A stretch of 64,000 bases of DNA from Acetobacterium fimetarium. GTDB lineage: Bacteria; Bacillota; Clostridia; Eubacteriales; Eubacteriaceae. Below the pieces are notes generated by a model. It saw only the letters and a program-made list of their open reading frames with translations. It did no database searches and was not told where the DNA came from. The stretch lies in the NCBI RefSeq assembly GCF_014284475.1, contig NZ_WJBC01000002.1, positions 62,001-126,000 on the forward strand. Direction: 5' to 3'. Numbering within the stretch: the stretch's first letter is position 1; every line of letters begins with the position of its first letter. The translations under genes and the position numbers were made by a program. This document shows positions 24,983 to 33,906 of the stretch, one piece after another.

Positions 24983-25399
24983 TTAGTCCATCAGGGCAAA
25001 TGAAAATTCGCCAACAACAGCAACCTTGCCATTCACCTTGCCGGAACCGCTCGCAAAATAAAAGGGTGGTTTGGACCGGGTAATGTTGCATTCGATTTCC
25101 AGGGTGTCGCCAGGAAGCACCTTTTGTTTGAATTTAACCTTGTTCAGACCTGTGAAGTATGGCGTTTTTTTCGCATTGTTCACTTCAGCCAGCAGAACAC
25201 AGCAGGTTTGGGCCATGATTTCACATAAAACAACACCCGGTACAACCGGATTTCCGGGAAAGTGACCCTGTAAAAACCATTCATCACCTTTTACGGTATA
25301 ACGTCCTGTAGCAGTATTAGCATCTGTTTTTTCAGCCTCATCAATCAGGAGCATCGGTTCCCGGTGGGGCAAAATCGTTTTTAATTCGTCACGTTTCAT
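24983..25399 (-). CDS. fabZ: 3-hydroxyacyl-ACP dehydratase FabZ
   Basis: 138 residues from the ATG at 25399 (AAGGA upstream); a longer frame into accB is rejected. LPHREPMLLID is the family start; the active His and Glu are in GHFPGNPVVPGVVLCEIMAQ. It dehydrates 3-hydroxyacyl-ACP to trans-2-enoyl-ACP. Its start lies next to the accB stop codon. Confidence 0.95.
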   Translation of the reverse strand: MKRDELKTILPHREPMLLIDEAEKTDANTATGRYTVKGDEWFLQGHFPGNPVVPGVVLCEIMAQTCCVLLAEVNNAKKTPYFTGLNKVKFKQKVLPGDTLEIECNITRSKPPFYFASGSGKVNGKVAVVGEFSFALMD

Positions 25400-25400
25400 A

Positions 25401-25877
25401 TTAATTTCCTTCTTGAATGCGGTAAAGAACCTGACCAAATTCAACAACTTGACCATTTCCAACACATACTTCCATAATGGTGCCGGCAGTTTCAGCAGTA
25501 ATTTCATTCATCAGCTTCATCGCTTCAATAATACAGAGGGTATCACCGGCTTCAAAATGCTGTCCTGTTTTTACATAGGCTGGTTTATCGGGCTGACTGC
25601 TCTGATAGAATACGCCGACCATCGGCGATTTTATTTCTTTCCAATTTGCATCGATTGTTTTTTCTGTTGCTTCAGCGGTAGTGGTTTTAACTTCAGCTAA
25701 AACCGGTTGGATTCCAGCCTCCGGAAAGTTGCCTGATAAAACGGTGGCCGGCTGAGCTGAACCAATTTCACGTTTCAGTTCTATTTTCAGATTACCCTGA
25801 TCAATGGCAAGACTCGTCAGATTTTCTTCAGACATGACCTTGGCCAGGGTCTGAATGGTTTCAGTGGTTAATTCCAT
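25401..25877 (-). CDS. accB: Biotin carboxyl carrier protein
   Basis: 158 residues. The C-terminal biotinyl domain carries EAMKLMNEI with the lysine that receives biotin; the Ala/Pro-rich linker lies in the middle (about residues 35-75). MELTTETIQTLAKVMSEENLTSLAI is the usual N-terminal helix. Acts with AccC and AccA/AccD. Confidence 0.95.
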   Translation of the reverse strand: MELTTETIQTLAKVMSEENLTSLAIDQGNLKIELKREIGSAQPATVLSGNFPEAGIQPVLAEVKTTTAEATEKTIDANWKEIKSPMVGVFYQSSQPDKPAYVKTGQHFEAGDTLCIIEAMKLMNEITAETAGTIMEVCVGNGQVVEFGQVLYRIQEGN

Positions 25878-25880
25878 TTT

Positions 25881-27131
25881 TTACACCCCCGCGTATTTTG
25901 TAAATGCCAGACAAGCGTTATGACCGCCAAATCCCAGCGAAACGGATAAGGCCACGTCGCTTTGCACCAACCGTTTTTGGTTGGGGACAACATCCAGATC
26001 ACAATCAGGATCTGGTTCGACATATCCGATGGTGGGGGGGATAACCCCGTCTTTTAAGGCCATAATTGAAGCAATGGCTTCGATGGCACCGGCGGCACCT
26101 AACATGTGTCCCGTCATCGATTTCGTCGAGCTTACCAGGGTACGTGAAATATGATCACCCAAGGCTTTTTTAATCGCAATGGTTTCTGATTTATCGTTCA
26201 GCGGGGTACTGGTACCGTGGGCATTCACGTAGAACTGCTGATCGTTAAGGTCCAATCCCGTCGCGACGGCCTCATCCAGAGCCAGCGTGATGGCCCGGGC
26301 TCCGCCAATGGCTTCTGGGTGGGGCGCAGTGATATGATACGCATCACAGGTGTTGCCATAGCCAACGATTTCGCCATAAATTTTCGCGCCGCGCTGCAAG
26401 GCAGTTTCCAAATCTTCCAAAATAACGGCACCGGCACCTTCGCCCATGACAAAGCCACTGCGACGTTTGTCAAAAGGAATCGAAGCCTGAGTCGGATCGC
26501 TGACGGTGGTTAAAGCCATACAATTCGTAAAGCCGGCAATCGAAAGTGGTGTAATACTGGCTTCGGTTCCGCCGGCAATGATGGCATCGGCATAACCATG
26601 TTTAATGGCCCGATAGGCTTCACCAATCGCATTGGTTGAAGTTGCGCAAGCGGTGACCACTGGCAGACAGGGACCCTGGGCATTGTAGCGAATGGCGATG
26701 GTGCCGGCGGCAATATTTGAGATCATCATCGGGATAAAGAAAGGAGAAATTCGGCCGGGACCTTTGGTGGCCATTTTTTCGCACTCAGTAATAAAGGTGT
26801 GAATGCCGCCAATTCCGGATCCCATATAAACGCCTAAACGGGTCGGATCGACATGTTCCTGAACACCGCTGTCTTCCATTGCCTGAATGGCGGCTCCCAG
26901 TGCATACTGGGTGAATAGATCGGTTTTTCTGATTTCGTTTTTCTTGATGTAGTCCAGGGGTTCAAAATCATTGACTTCCCCGGCAACGGTTACTTTCAAA
27001 TCAGTGGTATCAAATTTTTTGATAAAATCGATCCCGCATTTTCCGTTAACCAGGTTTTTCCATAGGGTGTCCACCGTGCATCCCACTGGGGAAATGGCAC
27101 CGCATCCTGTTATTACAACTCTTCGTTTCAT
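25881..27131 (-). CDS. fabF: 3-oxoacyl-ACP synthase II
   Basis: 416 residues, full length. Catalytic Cys in VVTACATSTNAIGEAY, histidines in NAHGTSTPLND and GHMLGAAGAIEA. Elongates acyl-ACP with malonyl-ACP and sets chain length and unsaturated fatty-acid balance. No FabB or FabA/FabM is visible in the cluster, so the route to unsaturated fatty acids is not shown here. Confidence 0.96.
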   Translation of the reverse strand: MKRRVVITGCGAISPVGCTVDTLWKNLVNGKCGIDFIKKFDTTDLKVTVAGEVNDFEPLDYIKKNEIRKTDLFTQYALGAAIQAMEDSGVQEHVDPTRLGVYMGSGIGGIHTFITECEKMATKGPGRISPFFIPMMISNIAAGTIAIRYNAQGPCLPVVTACATSTNAIGEAYRAIKHGYADAIIAGGTEASITPLSIAGFTNCMALTTVSDPTQASIPFDKRRSGFVMGEGAGAVILEDLETALQRGAKIYGEIVGYGNTCDAYHITAPHPEAIGGARAITLALDEAVATGLDLNDQQFYVNAHGTSTPLNDKSETIAIKKALGDHISRTLVSSTKSMTGHMLGAAGAIEAIASIMALKDGVIPPTIGYVEPDPDCDLDVVPNQKRLVQSDVALSVSLGFGGHNACLAFTKYAGV

Positions 27132-27140
27132 TGATTACTC

Positions 27141-27881
27141 CTAAATATAGAGACCGCCATCAACTTTAATGACTTCTCCAGTAATATAGTCTGATAAATC
27201 ACTGCTTAGATAAACACAGAGGTTTGCAATGTCCTCTGCTTGTCCCAAACGTTTTAACGGAATGAGTTTTATGATTTCATCCCGTATTTCAGGTTTGAGA
27301 TCTTTGGTCATGTCCGTATCGATAAATCCCGGCGCAATGGCATTACAAGTAACGCCTCGCACAGCCATTTCTTTGGCGGTGGATTTGGTCAGACCAATGA
27401 GTCCCGCTTTGGCAGCGGCATAATTGCATTGCCCCACGTTTCCCATGAGTCCGGACACCGACGAGATGTTGATAATTCGACCTTTTCTTTGTTTTAAAAA
27501 GTAAGAACCGGCATGTTTGGTCATATTAAAGGCACCTTTTAAATTGGTGGCAATAACGGTGTCAAAATCTTCTTCCTTCATCGCAATCAGCAGCTTATCC
27601 CTGGTGATGCCGGCATTATTGACAAGAATGTCGAGACTGCCGAAATCTTTGATGACCTGAGCAACCATTTCTTTGGTCGCTTTGAAATCGGATACGTCAC
27701 ATTGATAGCTGAGGGCTTTGACGCCCATGGCCAGCAGTTCATTTTTAGTTTCTTCAGCTTGTTTTTCGCTTCCGCGATAAACGAGGGCAACATTACCGTG
27801 TGCTTCAGCAATTTTAAGGGCGATAGCCCGGCCAATGCCTTTGGCGCCGCCGGTGATGAGCGCGGTTTTTCCTGTTAACAT
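27141..27881 (-). CDS. fabG: 3-oxoacyl-ACP reductase
   Basis: 246 residues. NADPH-binding TGGAKGIGRAIALKIA, NNAGITRD, and the catalytic Ser-Tyr-Lys seen in NISSVSGLMGNVGQCNYAAAKAG. Reduces 3-oxoacyl-ACP. The start overlaps the end of fabD by seven bases. Confidence 0.96.
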   Translation of the reverse strand: MLTGKTALITGGAKGIGRAIALKIAEAHGNVALVYRGSEKQAEETKNELLAMGVKALSYQCDVSDFKATKEMVAQVIKDFGSLDILVNNAGITRDKLLIAMKEEDFDTVIATNLKGAFNMTKHAGSYFLKQRKGRIINISSVSGLMGNVGQCNYAAAKAGLIGLTKSTAKEMAVRGVTCNAIAPGFIDTDMTKDLKPEIRDEIIKLIPLKRLGQAEDIANLCVYLSSDLSDYITGEVIKVDGGLYI

Positions 27882-28816
27882 TCGAAAGACCAGTCCTTTC
27901 CAGCATTTTTGGTTTCAATATAATCGGTCAGTATCTGCTCGCAGTGATAATAAGCGACAGACGGATTTATTTTCTTTAGAAATCCCCCCAGCGTCGTTCC
28001 GGGACCACACTCAATAAAGGTTTTGAAGCCGTCATCGATCATGCGACGGATTGTTTTTTCCCAAAGTACCGGATGGTTGATCTGATGAATAATATGGGAT
28101 CTGATATCGACGGGTGAATCCGGGTATGGTTCGGCATAAGCATTGGAATAAAGGGGGATAGACCCTGGTGAAAAAGTCAATTCGAAAACATCTTTTTCCA
28201 GCAGTTTTGTTGCATAAGTCATGAAAGGGGAATGAAATCCACCCTGTAAACTCAGCGGGATCGCTCTGCCGCCCGAATCTTTAACACGTTTAACAAACGC
28301 CGTGACATCGCTCTTTAACAGGGACACCACCAATTGACCGGGACAGTTGTAATTGACTGGATAGCACTGGTTGAACTCTTTGCATATTGCTTCTACTTGC
28401 GTGTTATTCCGTCTTAAAACCGCTACCATGGCAGCATCAATTTTACCGGCGGCGGCATCCATAGCCTGACCACGCTTTTTAACAAATTTCAATCCATCTT
28501 CCAAAGATAACATACCAGAGGCAACCAGACCGGTCACTTCACCCAATGAAAAGCCGGCCAATCCCTGAATATCAACGCCGATAGCCGTCAGTGTTTCCAG
28601 GGCAGCCAGCTCCACCGCAAAAATACAGGGCTGGGTATTAAAGGTCTTATTCAATTCTTCGATCGGACCTTCAAAACATTGTTTTAAAGTCCCGACGCGT
28701 AGGGATTCTATCTGATCAAATACTTTTTTTGAGGTGGGACTCTGTTCATATAATGGTTTTCCCATTCCGACAAACTGTGATCCCTGACCCGGAAAGAGTA
28801 CCGCTATTTTACACAT
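27875..28816 (-). CDS. fabD: Malonyl-CoA:ACP transacylase
   Basis: 313 residues. LFPGQGSQFVGMGK is the family start. The active-site serine elbow reads GFSLGEVTGL, where most enzymes have His before Ser (GHSLGE). The catalytic His is in GGFHSPFM. It loads malonyl groups on ACP. It overlaps fabK upstream and fabG downstream, indicating tight coupling. Confidence 0.95.
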   Translation of the reverse strand: MCKIAVLFPGQGSQFVGMGKPLYEQSPTSKKVFDQIESLRVGTLKQCFEGPIEELNKTFNTQPCIFAVELAALETLTAIGVDIQGLAGFSLGEVTGLVASGMLSLEDGLKFVKKRGQAMDAAAGKIDAAMVAVLRRNNTQVEAICKEFNQCYPVNYNCPGQLVVSLLKSDVTAFVKRVKDSGGRAIPLSLQGGFHSPFMTYATKLLEKDVFELTFSPGSIPLYSNAYAEPYPDSPVDIRSHIIHQINHPVLWEKTIRRMIDDGFKTFIECGPGTTLGGFLKKINPSVAYYHCEQILTDYIETKNAGKDWSFEC

Positions 28817-29751
28817 TGAAGGCCTCCTTTTAAAGCAGTTTCTGTTTCTTCAATCAGTGTTAAAATAATATCTTTGGCACTTTGTTTTTCTTTAATCATG
28901 CCTGCGATTTGTCCGGCCATAAAGCATCCTTTCTGAGCATCTCCTTCCTGGGCGGCAATACGCAGGGCACCGCGACCGTACTCTTCCAGCGTTTCCCGAG
29001 GCGTGGAGGGGTCGTTTTCTGCTTTCACAAAGTCTCTTGAAAATGAGGTTTTCAGAGAACGAACCGGATGCCCCAGTGATTTTCCACTGAGAATGGTATC
29101 GATGTCTTTGGCTTTAATAATTTTGTCTTTATAGTTTTCGTGGATATTGGTTTCATCAGCGACCAGGAATCGTGTTCCCAGCTGAACACCAACGGCACCC
29201 AGCATCAGGGCTGCCGCAATGCCTCGGCCATCACCAATGCCGCCAGCAGCAATCACTGGAATCGATACGGCATCGCAGACTTGAGGGACCAGAGGCATGG
29301 TCGACATTTCGCCAACATGCCCGCCGGACTCGCCGCCTTCAGCGATGACGGCGGTTGCGCCAGCGCGTTGCGCAAATCGGGCCAGTCCGGTGGAAGGGAC
29401 GACCGGGATCACTTTAATACCGGCTTCGATCCATATTTTCATGAACTTACCGGGGTTGCCGGCGCCGGTGGTGACCACCGGTACTTTTTCTTCAATCAGA
29501 ACCTGAGCAATTTTGTCCACATGTGGATTCATCAGCATGACGTTAATGCCAAAGGGTTTGTCAGTCAGGCTTTTTACTTTTTGTATTTCCTGTCGCAGCC
29601 AGTTTTCATCAGCATTCATTGACGAGATGATCCCCAGACCACCGGCATTGGAGACGGCAGCTGCAAGCTGGGCATCGGAGATCCATGCCATTCCTCCTTG
29701 AAGAATGGGATATTCAATGTTCAACAAATCGCACAGTGGTGTTTTAATCAT
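28804..29751 (-). CDS. fabK: FMN-dependent enoyl-ACP reductase FabK
   Basis: 315 residues. TIM-barrel flavoprotein of the nitronate monooxygenase/FabK family; PILQGGMAWISDAQLAAAVSNAGGLGII and VTTGAGNPGKFM, AEGGESGGHVG and AAGGIGDGRGIAAALMLGAVGVQLGTRF are the FMN-binding segments. Its position between acpP and fabD marks it as the enoyl reductase, replacing FabI. Known FabK enzymes resist triclosan. Confidence 0.93.
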   Translation of the reverse strand: MIKTPLCDLLNIEYPILQGGMAWISDAQLAAAVSNAGGLGIISSMNADENWLRQEIQKVKSLTDKPFGINVMLMNPHVDKIAQVLIEEKVPVVTTGAGNPGKFMKIWIEAGIKVIPVVPSTGLARFAQRAGATAVIAEGGESGGHVGEMSTMPLVPQVCDAVSIPVIAAGGIGDGRGIAAALMLGAVGVQLGTRFLVADETNIHENYKDKIIKAKDIDTILSGKSLGHPVRSLKTSFSRDFVKAENDPSTPRETLEEYGRGALRIAAQEGDAQKGCFMAGQIAGMIKEKQSAKDIILTLIEETETALKGGLQCVK

Positions 29752-29761
29752 CCGGATACAC

Positions 29762-29983
29762 CTAAGCGATTGCTTTTTCGATCAATCCTACAACATCAGC
29801 GATGGTTTTCAGCTCGGTATCCATTTCAATGCTTGTATCAAACGATTCTTCCATTTCCATTACTAATTCAACGGTATCCAATGAATCCAGTTCAAGTTCC
29901 TCAAAGGTTGAATCCATACTTACTTCCAGTTCCGGTTCCTCTTTGTAATTACGTAAAATTTCTACTACTTTTTCAAATACCAT
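29762..29983 (-). CDS. acpP: Acyl carrier protein
   Basis: 73 residues, acidic. The phosphopantetheine serine is Ser34 in LELDSLDTVELVM. Preceded by AGGAGG. It carries the growing acyl chain through the cycle. About 100 bases separate it from fabH, enough for a secondary promoter, though none is strong. Confidence 0.96.
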   Translation of the reverse strand: MVFEKVVEILRNYKEEPELEVSMDSTFEELELDSLDTVELVMEMEESFDTSIEMDTELKTIADVVGLIEKAIA

Positions 29984-30082
29984 TTGTTTAATCCTCCTAA
30001 GATTAGCTATAATTATTTTAATTTTTATAAGTGTGTTTCATTTTTTTTCGCAAATTAATTTATCTGTGAAAAAGATCGGCGA

Positions 30083-31054
30083 TCAGAATGACTTCTTTGA
30101 CCATTCCAGTACGCAGGCACCCGTTGTCAGACCGCCGCCAAAAGCGGACAATGCGATTCGCATGCCGGGCTTGAGTTTTCCCTGACGATTCATTTCATCC
30201 AGCACCAGTGGAATACTGGCTGCCGATGTGTTGCCGCAGGAATTGATCTGCAAGGCAAACTTTTCCATCGGAATCTTCAAGCGTTTTGCCGCGCTCTTGA
30301 TAATGCGCAGGTTTGCCTGATGGGGAATAATAAAGTCCAAATCTTCGAATGTGATTCCGGCCTGTTTGACAACGGTTTTTAAATCATTGCAAATGGCGGC
30401 AACCGCAAAGCGGTAGACTTCATCTCCGTCCATGAGTAAATAAGGACTGGGAGTCTCCTGATCTTTCAGCAGGGGATGATTTCCCTTCGCCCAGGGGATG
30501 CAAAGCGCGTGTTGATTACCGACGGATGTCAAACGAATGGCCTTGAGATCATCGCCATTTGAGAGTATCGCCGCACCGGCGCCATCTCCGAAAAGAACAG
30601 CAGTGCTGCGGTCTTTCCAATCCACCAATTTTGACATGGCATCCACCGCCACCACCAGAATTTTCATTTCCCGGTTGCGGCAAAAATAAGCGTCCGCCAA
30701 ATCCAAACCATATATAAATCCTGAACAGGCAGCATTGAGATCGAAACTGGGACAGGTTGCTTCCAGTTTTTCCTGTATTAGACAGGCAAGCGAAGGGGTG
30801 ACGGTGTCGCCGCCCAGTGTTGGACAGATAATCAGATCCAGTTCCTTCGGGTTGATATGCGCGTTGTCAAGGGCATTGAGGCTGGCTTCAAGTGCGATAT
30901 CCAAAATGGATTCCTCAATACAAATATGTCTTGCCTCGATTCCGGTTCTTGAAACGATCCATTCGTTTGATGTTTCAAAGTATTCGGTGAGGTCATCATT
31001 GGTCTGAATTGTTTTTGGCAATGCAGACCCTGTGCCAATAATTGAAAAGGACAT
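30083..31054 (-). CDS. fabH: 3-oxoacyl-ACP synthase III
   Basis: 323 residues from the ATG at 31054 (GGAGG nine bases before; a TTG further up overlaps this site). Catalytic Cys in LNAACSGFIYGL, His in IPHQANLRI and Asn in NSCGNTSAASIP. Condenses acetyl-CoA (or branched primers) with malonyl-ACP to begin chains. Confidence 0.96.
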   Translation of the reverse strand: MSFSIIGTGSALPKTIQTNDDLTEYFETSNEWIVSRTGIEARHICIEESILDIALEASLNALDNAHINPKELDLIICPTLGGDTVTPSLACLIQEKLEATCPSFDLNAACSGFIYGLDLADAYFCRNREMKILVVAVDAMSKLVDWKDRSTAVLFGDGAGAAILSNGDDLKAIRLTSVGNQHALCIPWAKGNHPLLKDQETPSPYLLMDGDEVYRFAVAAICNDLKTVVKQAGITFEDLDFIIPHQANLRIIKSAAKRLKIPMEKFALQINSCGNTSAASIPLVLDEMNRQGKLKPGMRIALSAFGGGLTTGACVLEWSKKSF

Positions 31055-31084
31055 TTGTGCCTCCAAGCATCAAGGAGCAGGAAT

Positions 31085-31549
31085 TTATTTGTCTGATAAC
31101 CTTGATATTTTTTTTGCGAAAAAGCGGTTTAATTTTTCCATTCCCTGGATTAAAACTTCTTTTTCATCATCTGTCATTTGTCGGGTAATTTCTTTAACCA
31201 TTTTCATATGAAAATACTGATGGATTTTATCGATCCTTAAACCTTTATCCGTGAGCCGGACATATACGACTCGTCCATCGATGCTGCTTTTTTCTTTTAC
31301 TACGTACCCTTTTTTAGCGAGTTTATTTATCGCAATGGTGACTGAAGGCAGCGTAATTTTTTGACTTGCGGCAAGGTCACTGATGGTTTTTCCATCGTTT
31401 TTGTTTTTTCCCACATCCTCAATGAGATGCATTTCACTGATGGATAAATCAGTATTGGCAGAGCTCTTTAGCAGATCTTCTTCATATTTCAAGACATTGC
31501 TAAAGGTATCTACCAAAACTTCATTGAGTTGAGAAGAAAAAGATTCCAC
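31085..31549 (-). CDS. fabT: MarR-family regulator, FabT-like
   Basis: 154 residues, winged helix of MarR type (SEMHLIEDVG, ISDLAASQKITLPSVTIAINKLAKKGYVVK, DGRVVYVRLTDKG). Located directly upstream of fabH like FabT of streptococci and lactococci, which represses fatty-acid genes when bound to acyl-ACP. An operator-like dyad (31569-31587) overlaps its own promoter, pointing to autoregulation. The symbol is given by context. Confidence 0.82.
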   Translation of the reverse strand: MESFSSQLNEVLVDTFSNVLKYEEDLLKSSANTDLSISEMHLIEDVGKNKNDGKTISDLAASQKITLPSVTIAINKLAKKGYVVKEKSSIDGRVVYVRLTDKGLRIDKIHQYFHMKMVKEITRQMTDDEKEVLIQGMEKLNRFFAKKISRLSDK

Positions 31550-31568
31550 AAAGATACCTCCATAATTA

Positions 31569-31613
31569 ATTAGATAGTCAAACTAATTATAATCCAAAAA
31601 AAATATTTGTCAA
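31569..31613 (-). promoter_or_regulatory. Promoter and FabT-type operator of the fatty-acid operon
   Basis: Minus strand: TTGACA (31613-31608), 16-base spacer, TATAAT (31591-31586), overlapping ATTAGTTTGACTATCTAAT (31587-31569). This closely matches the FabT consensus as I recall it (AnTTTGATTATCAAATT). It would drive fabT-fabH and perhaps the entire operon. Confidence 0.75.
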
Positions 31614-31671
31614 GAAAAGCTCGCCGTCAGGGACGGTTTCTTTAGATTATTCGTTGAACAATACCGATTTA

Positions 31672-32745
31672 CTAGGAATCGATTTCTGCCATCAGTTCAT
31701 TCATTAATGATTCCACGGTTGTAATTTCTGTGATTTTGTAGGCATTGGCGCCCGAAAAAACATAACCATTTGCTAAGTCGCCGCGTTTTCCGGCCATCAG
31801 CGCTAAACCGATACAATAGGGAGATGTTTTATAGTCACAGGATTTAATGCAATTAAAGGGGCAGTTGACGGGTTTCCTTAAACCGGCCTTGACTTCTTCA
31901 AGAAAATGATTGTGAATGGCCCGGCCCGGCAATCCAGCGGGACTGACAATGATTTCAATATCCGATTGTTTGGCATTGAGCATCGCTTCTTTAAAGGCGG
32001 ATGCCGCATCACATTCTACCGTGGCGACAAATCGGGAACCTAACTGAACCGCTGCTGCTCCGGCTTCCAGAGTCTCTCTCACATCTGCTGCGGTGGTAAT
32101 TCCGCCGCCGGCAATCAGGGGAATAGGGCGACCAGCCAGATCTTCGTAAGGTTTGATTTCTTCCAGGACGCCGGGAATAAGGCCTGGCAATTTTTGCTCC
32201 AATAATCTTTCGGGAGTCAGATCTTCATTCTTAAAACCTAAATGACCGCCAGCCAATGGTCCTTCCAGGACAATAGCATCCGGGACCACTTGATAGTGCC
32301 GCCACCAGTGTTTTAAAAGCAGCTTCGCCACTCGTTTTGATGATATGATTGGTGCGATTTTAGTTGCAGAATTCCGGGTTAATTCCGGAAGGGTTAAAGG
32401 GAGACCAGCTCCTGCGAAAATGATGTCGACGCCGACTTCCACAGCATCCTTGACGATCTGTTCGTATTGAGTCAGAGCGACCATGATATTAAGCCCGATT
32501 GGACGATTGCCGGAAATCTCTTTGGCCCGCTTGAAGTGATCTTCCAAGGCCTGTCGGTCGGCAAGTTTCGGATTTGTTTTGTAGTTCGGGTAATCACAAC
32601 CCATTTCCACACTGGAAAGCACACCAAGACCGCCATTCTTCGAGACAGCGCCGGCAAGGCTGGAAAGGGAAATGCCAATACCCATACCACCTTGGACGAT
32701 GGGCTTTGAGAATTCCAGATTTCCAATATTAAATTGCGTTTTCAA
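31672..32745 (-). CDS. NAD(P)H-dependent flavin oxidoreductase, FabK/nitronate monooxygenase-like
   Basis: 357 residues from TTG at 32745, with AGGAGG ten bases before. Same FMN barrel as FabK (KPIVQGGMGIGISLSSLAGAVSKNGGLGVL; IFAGAGLPLTLP; EGPLAGGHLG; IAGGGITTAADVRETLEAGAAAVQLGSRF). A C-terminal cysteine cluster CPFNCIKSCDYKTSPYC is unlike canonical FabK. The FabT-like promoter signals upstream suggest a role in fatty-acid metabolism, possibly a second enoyl reductase; nitronate oxidation is the alternative. Confidence 0.8.
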   Translation of the reverse strand: MKTQFNIGNLEFSKPIVQGGMGIGISLSSLAGAVSKNGGLGVLSSVEMGCDYPNYKTNPKLADRQALEDHFKRAKEISGNRPIGLNIMVALTQYEQIVKDAVEVGVDIIFAGAGLPLTLPELTRNSATKIAPIISSKRVAKLLLKHWWRHYQVVPDAIVLEGPLAGGHLGFKNEDLTPERLLEQKLPGLIPGVLEEIKPYEDLAGRPIPLIAGGGITTAADVRETLEAGAAAVQLGSRFVATVECDAASAFKEAMLNAKQSDIEIIVSPAGLPGRAIHNHFLEEVKAGLRKPVNCPFNCIKSCDYKTSPYCIGLALMAGKRGDLANGYVFSGANAYKITEITTVESLMNELMAEIDS

Positions 32746-32815
32746 AAAAAAAACCTCCTCTGCAATTGATATTGCGATTGGAGGTTATCATAGCATAATT
32801 AAGTTTGAAAAGTAA
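32744..32815 (-). promoter_or_regulatory. Promoter, possible FabT box and SD-masking hairpin
   Basis: Minus strand: TTACTT (32815-32810), 17-base spacer, TATGAT (32792-32787). The spacer contains AACTTAATT/ AAGTTTGA on the plus strand (32797-32809), similar to the FabT box at 31569. Downstream, AACCTCC (about 32786-32780) can pair with GGAGGTT, the ribosome-binding site of the TTG start, and the stem is followed by a run of T. This could hide the SD or act as an attenuator. Confidence 0.45.
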
Positions 32816-32823
32816 AGAAAAAG

Positions 32824-33738
32824 CTACGGCTCAATAATTTTTTCAGGATTATTTTGCTTAATCTTAAGAAAAGACCATTTCGTTTCGGCGGTGATGATCC
32901 CGATAAAAATAATGATGCAGCCCATGAACATCGCCAAGGTGAATACATCTCCGAGCAGTATAATTGATAAGGTGCTGCCGAAAACAGATTCCAGACTGAG
33001 TATAATCGCCGCATGGGTCGAGCTGGTGTATTTCTGAGCCATGTTTTGCCCCAAAAACGCCAGAAAGGTACAAAAAACACCGAGATACACACCGCTGAGA
33101 AGGCCGGGAACCGGAACCGAAACGGTAAATTCTCCGGAAACAATAACGTAAACTAAAGAGACGATTGCGGCAAAAGCTAATTGAATAACGGTGAGCGCAA
33201 TGGGATCATGCTGCTTCGAAAAAATACCGACGACCACAATATGGCAGGCAAAAAGAAAGGCGCAGAGCAGCGTCAATACATCACCCGAATTGCAGGAAAA
33301 CCCTGTTGAAAAATCAATCGTCAACAATGCCAGACCAAGCAGCATGATAAAAGCGGCGATAAAATTATAAAGATCGGGTTTCTTTTTTTTGACAGCCCAG
33401 TAAATAAAGGGCACCATAATCACATTGGTAGCGGTCAGAAAGGCCTGTTTCCCGGCAAGGATGTATTGCAGACCGATCATCTGCGCAGCGAAAGCAGAAA
33501 AAAGGAAAAATCCGATGATGCAACCAGCCTTAATGGTTTCTTTAGATAAATGCTTGAGGTTTTTTCGAAAAATGATGCCTGATAAAAGGGCGGCGACGCT
33601 GAAACGCAGGGCCATGAGCATCATCGGCGTCATCGAATCCAGGGCGCTTTTTGATGCAACGAAGCCGCTGCCCCATACCAGGGCAACCGCAAGGAGTCCG
33701 AGATCAGCGTAAAGTGAATGTTTTAAAGTTTTTTCCAT
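32824..33738 (-). CDS. EamA/DMT-superfamily transporter
   Basis: 304 residues with ten hydrophobic segments forming two EamA repeats (LLAVALVWGSGFVASKSAL in the first; ISGVYLGVFCTFLAFLGQNMAQKY and SLESVFGSTLSIILLGD in the second). Probably exports amino acids or metabolites; substrate unknown. Has its own promoter TTGCTT-N17-TATAAT at 33796-33768 on the minus strand. Confidence 0.85.
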   Translation of the reverse strand: MEKTLKHSLYADLGLLAVALVWGSGFVASKSALDSMTPMMLMALRFSVAALLSGIIFRKNLKHLSKETIKAGCIIGFFLFSAFAAQMIGLQYILAGKQAFLTATNVIMVPFIYWAVKKKKPDLYNFIAAFIMLLGLALLTIDFSTGFSCNSGDVLTLLCAFLFACHIVVVGIFSKQHDPIALTVIQLAFAAIVSLVYVIVSGEFTVSVPVPGLLSGVYLGVFCTFLAFLGQNMAQKYTSSTHAAIILSLESVFGSTLSIILLGDVFTLAMFMGCIIIFIGIITAETKWSFLKIKQNNPEKIIEP

Positions 33739-33767
33739 GGTGACTTCCTTTCTGAATTCATCAGTTA

Positions 33768-33831
33768 ATTATAACGAAAAAGACGGCTATAAGCAAAAAT
33801 ATTTTGTTATCCAGAAAAAATGAGTTATAAT
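33768..33831. promoter_or_regulatory. Divergent promoters between the DMT transporter and phosphatase genes
   Basis: Minus strand: TTGCTT (33796-33791), 17-base spacer, TATAAT (33773-33768) for the DMT gene. Plus strand: TTGTTA (33804-33809), 16-base spacer, TATAAT (33826-33831) for the phosphatase operon. The -35 boxes are only seven bases apart. Confidence 0.65.
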
Positions 33832-33906
33832 AAATACATGAATAATTGTCAGTGAGAAAGCCGCACCAAACAATTAAATAATTTCAAACGACATAAGGAA
33901 AATGAA

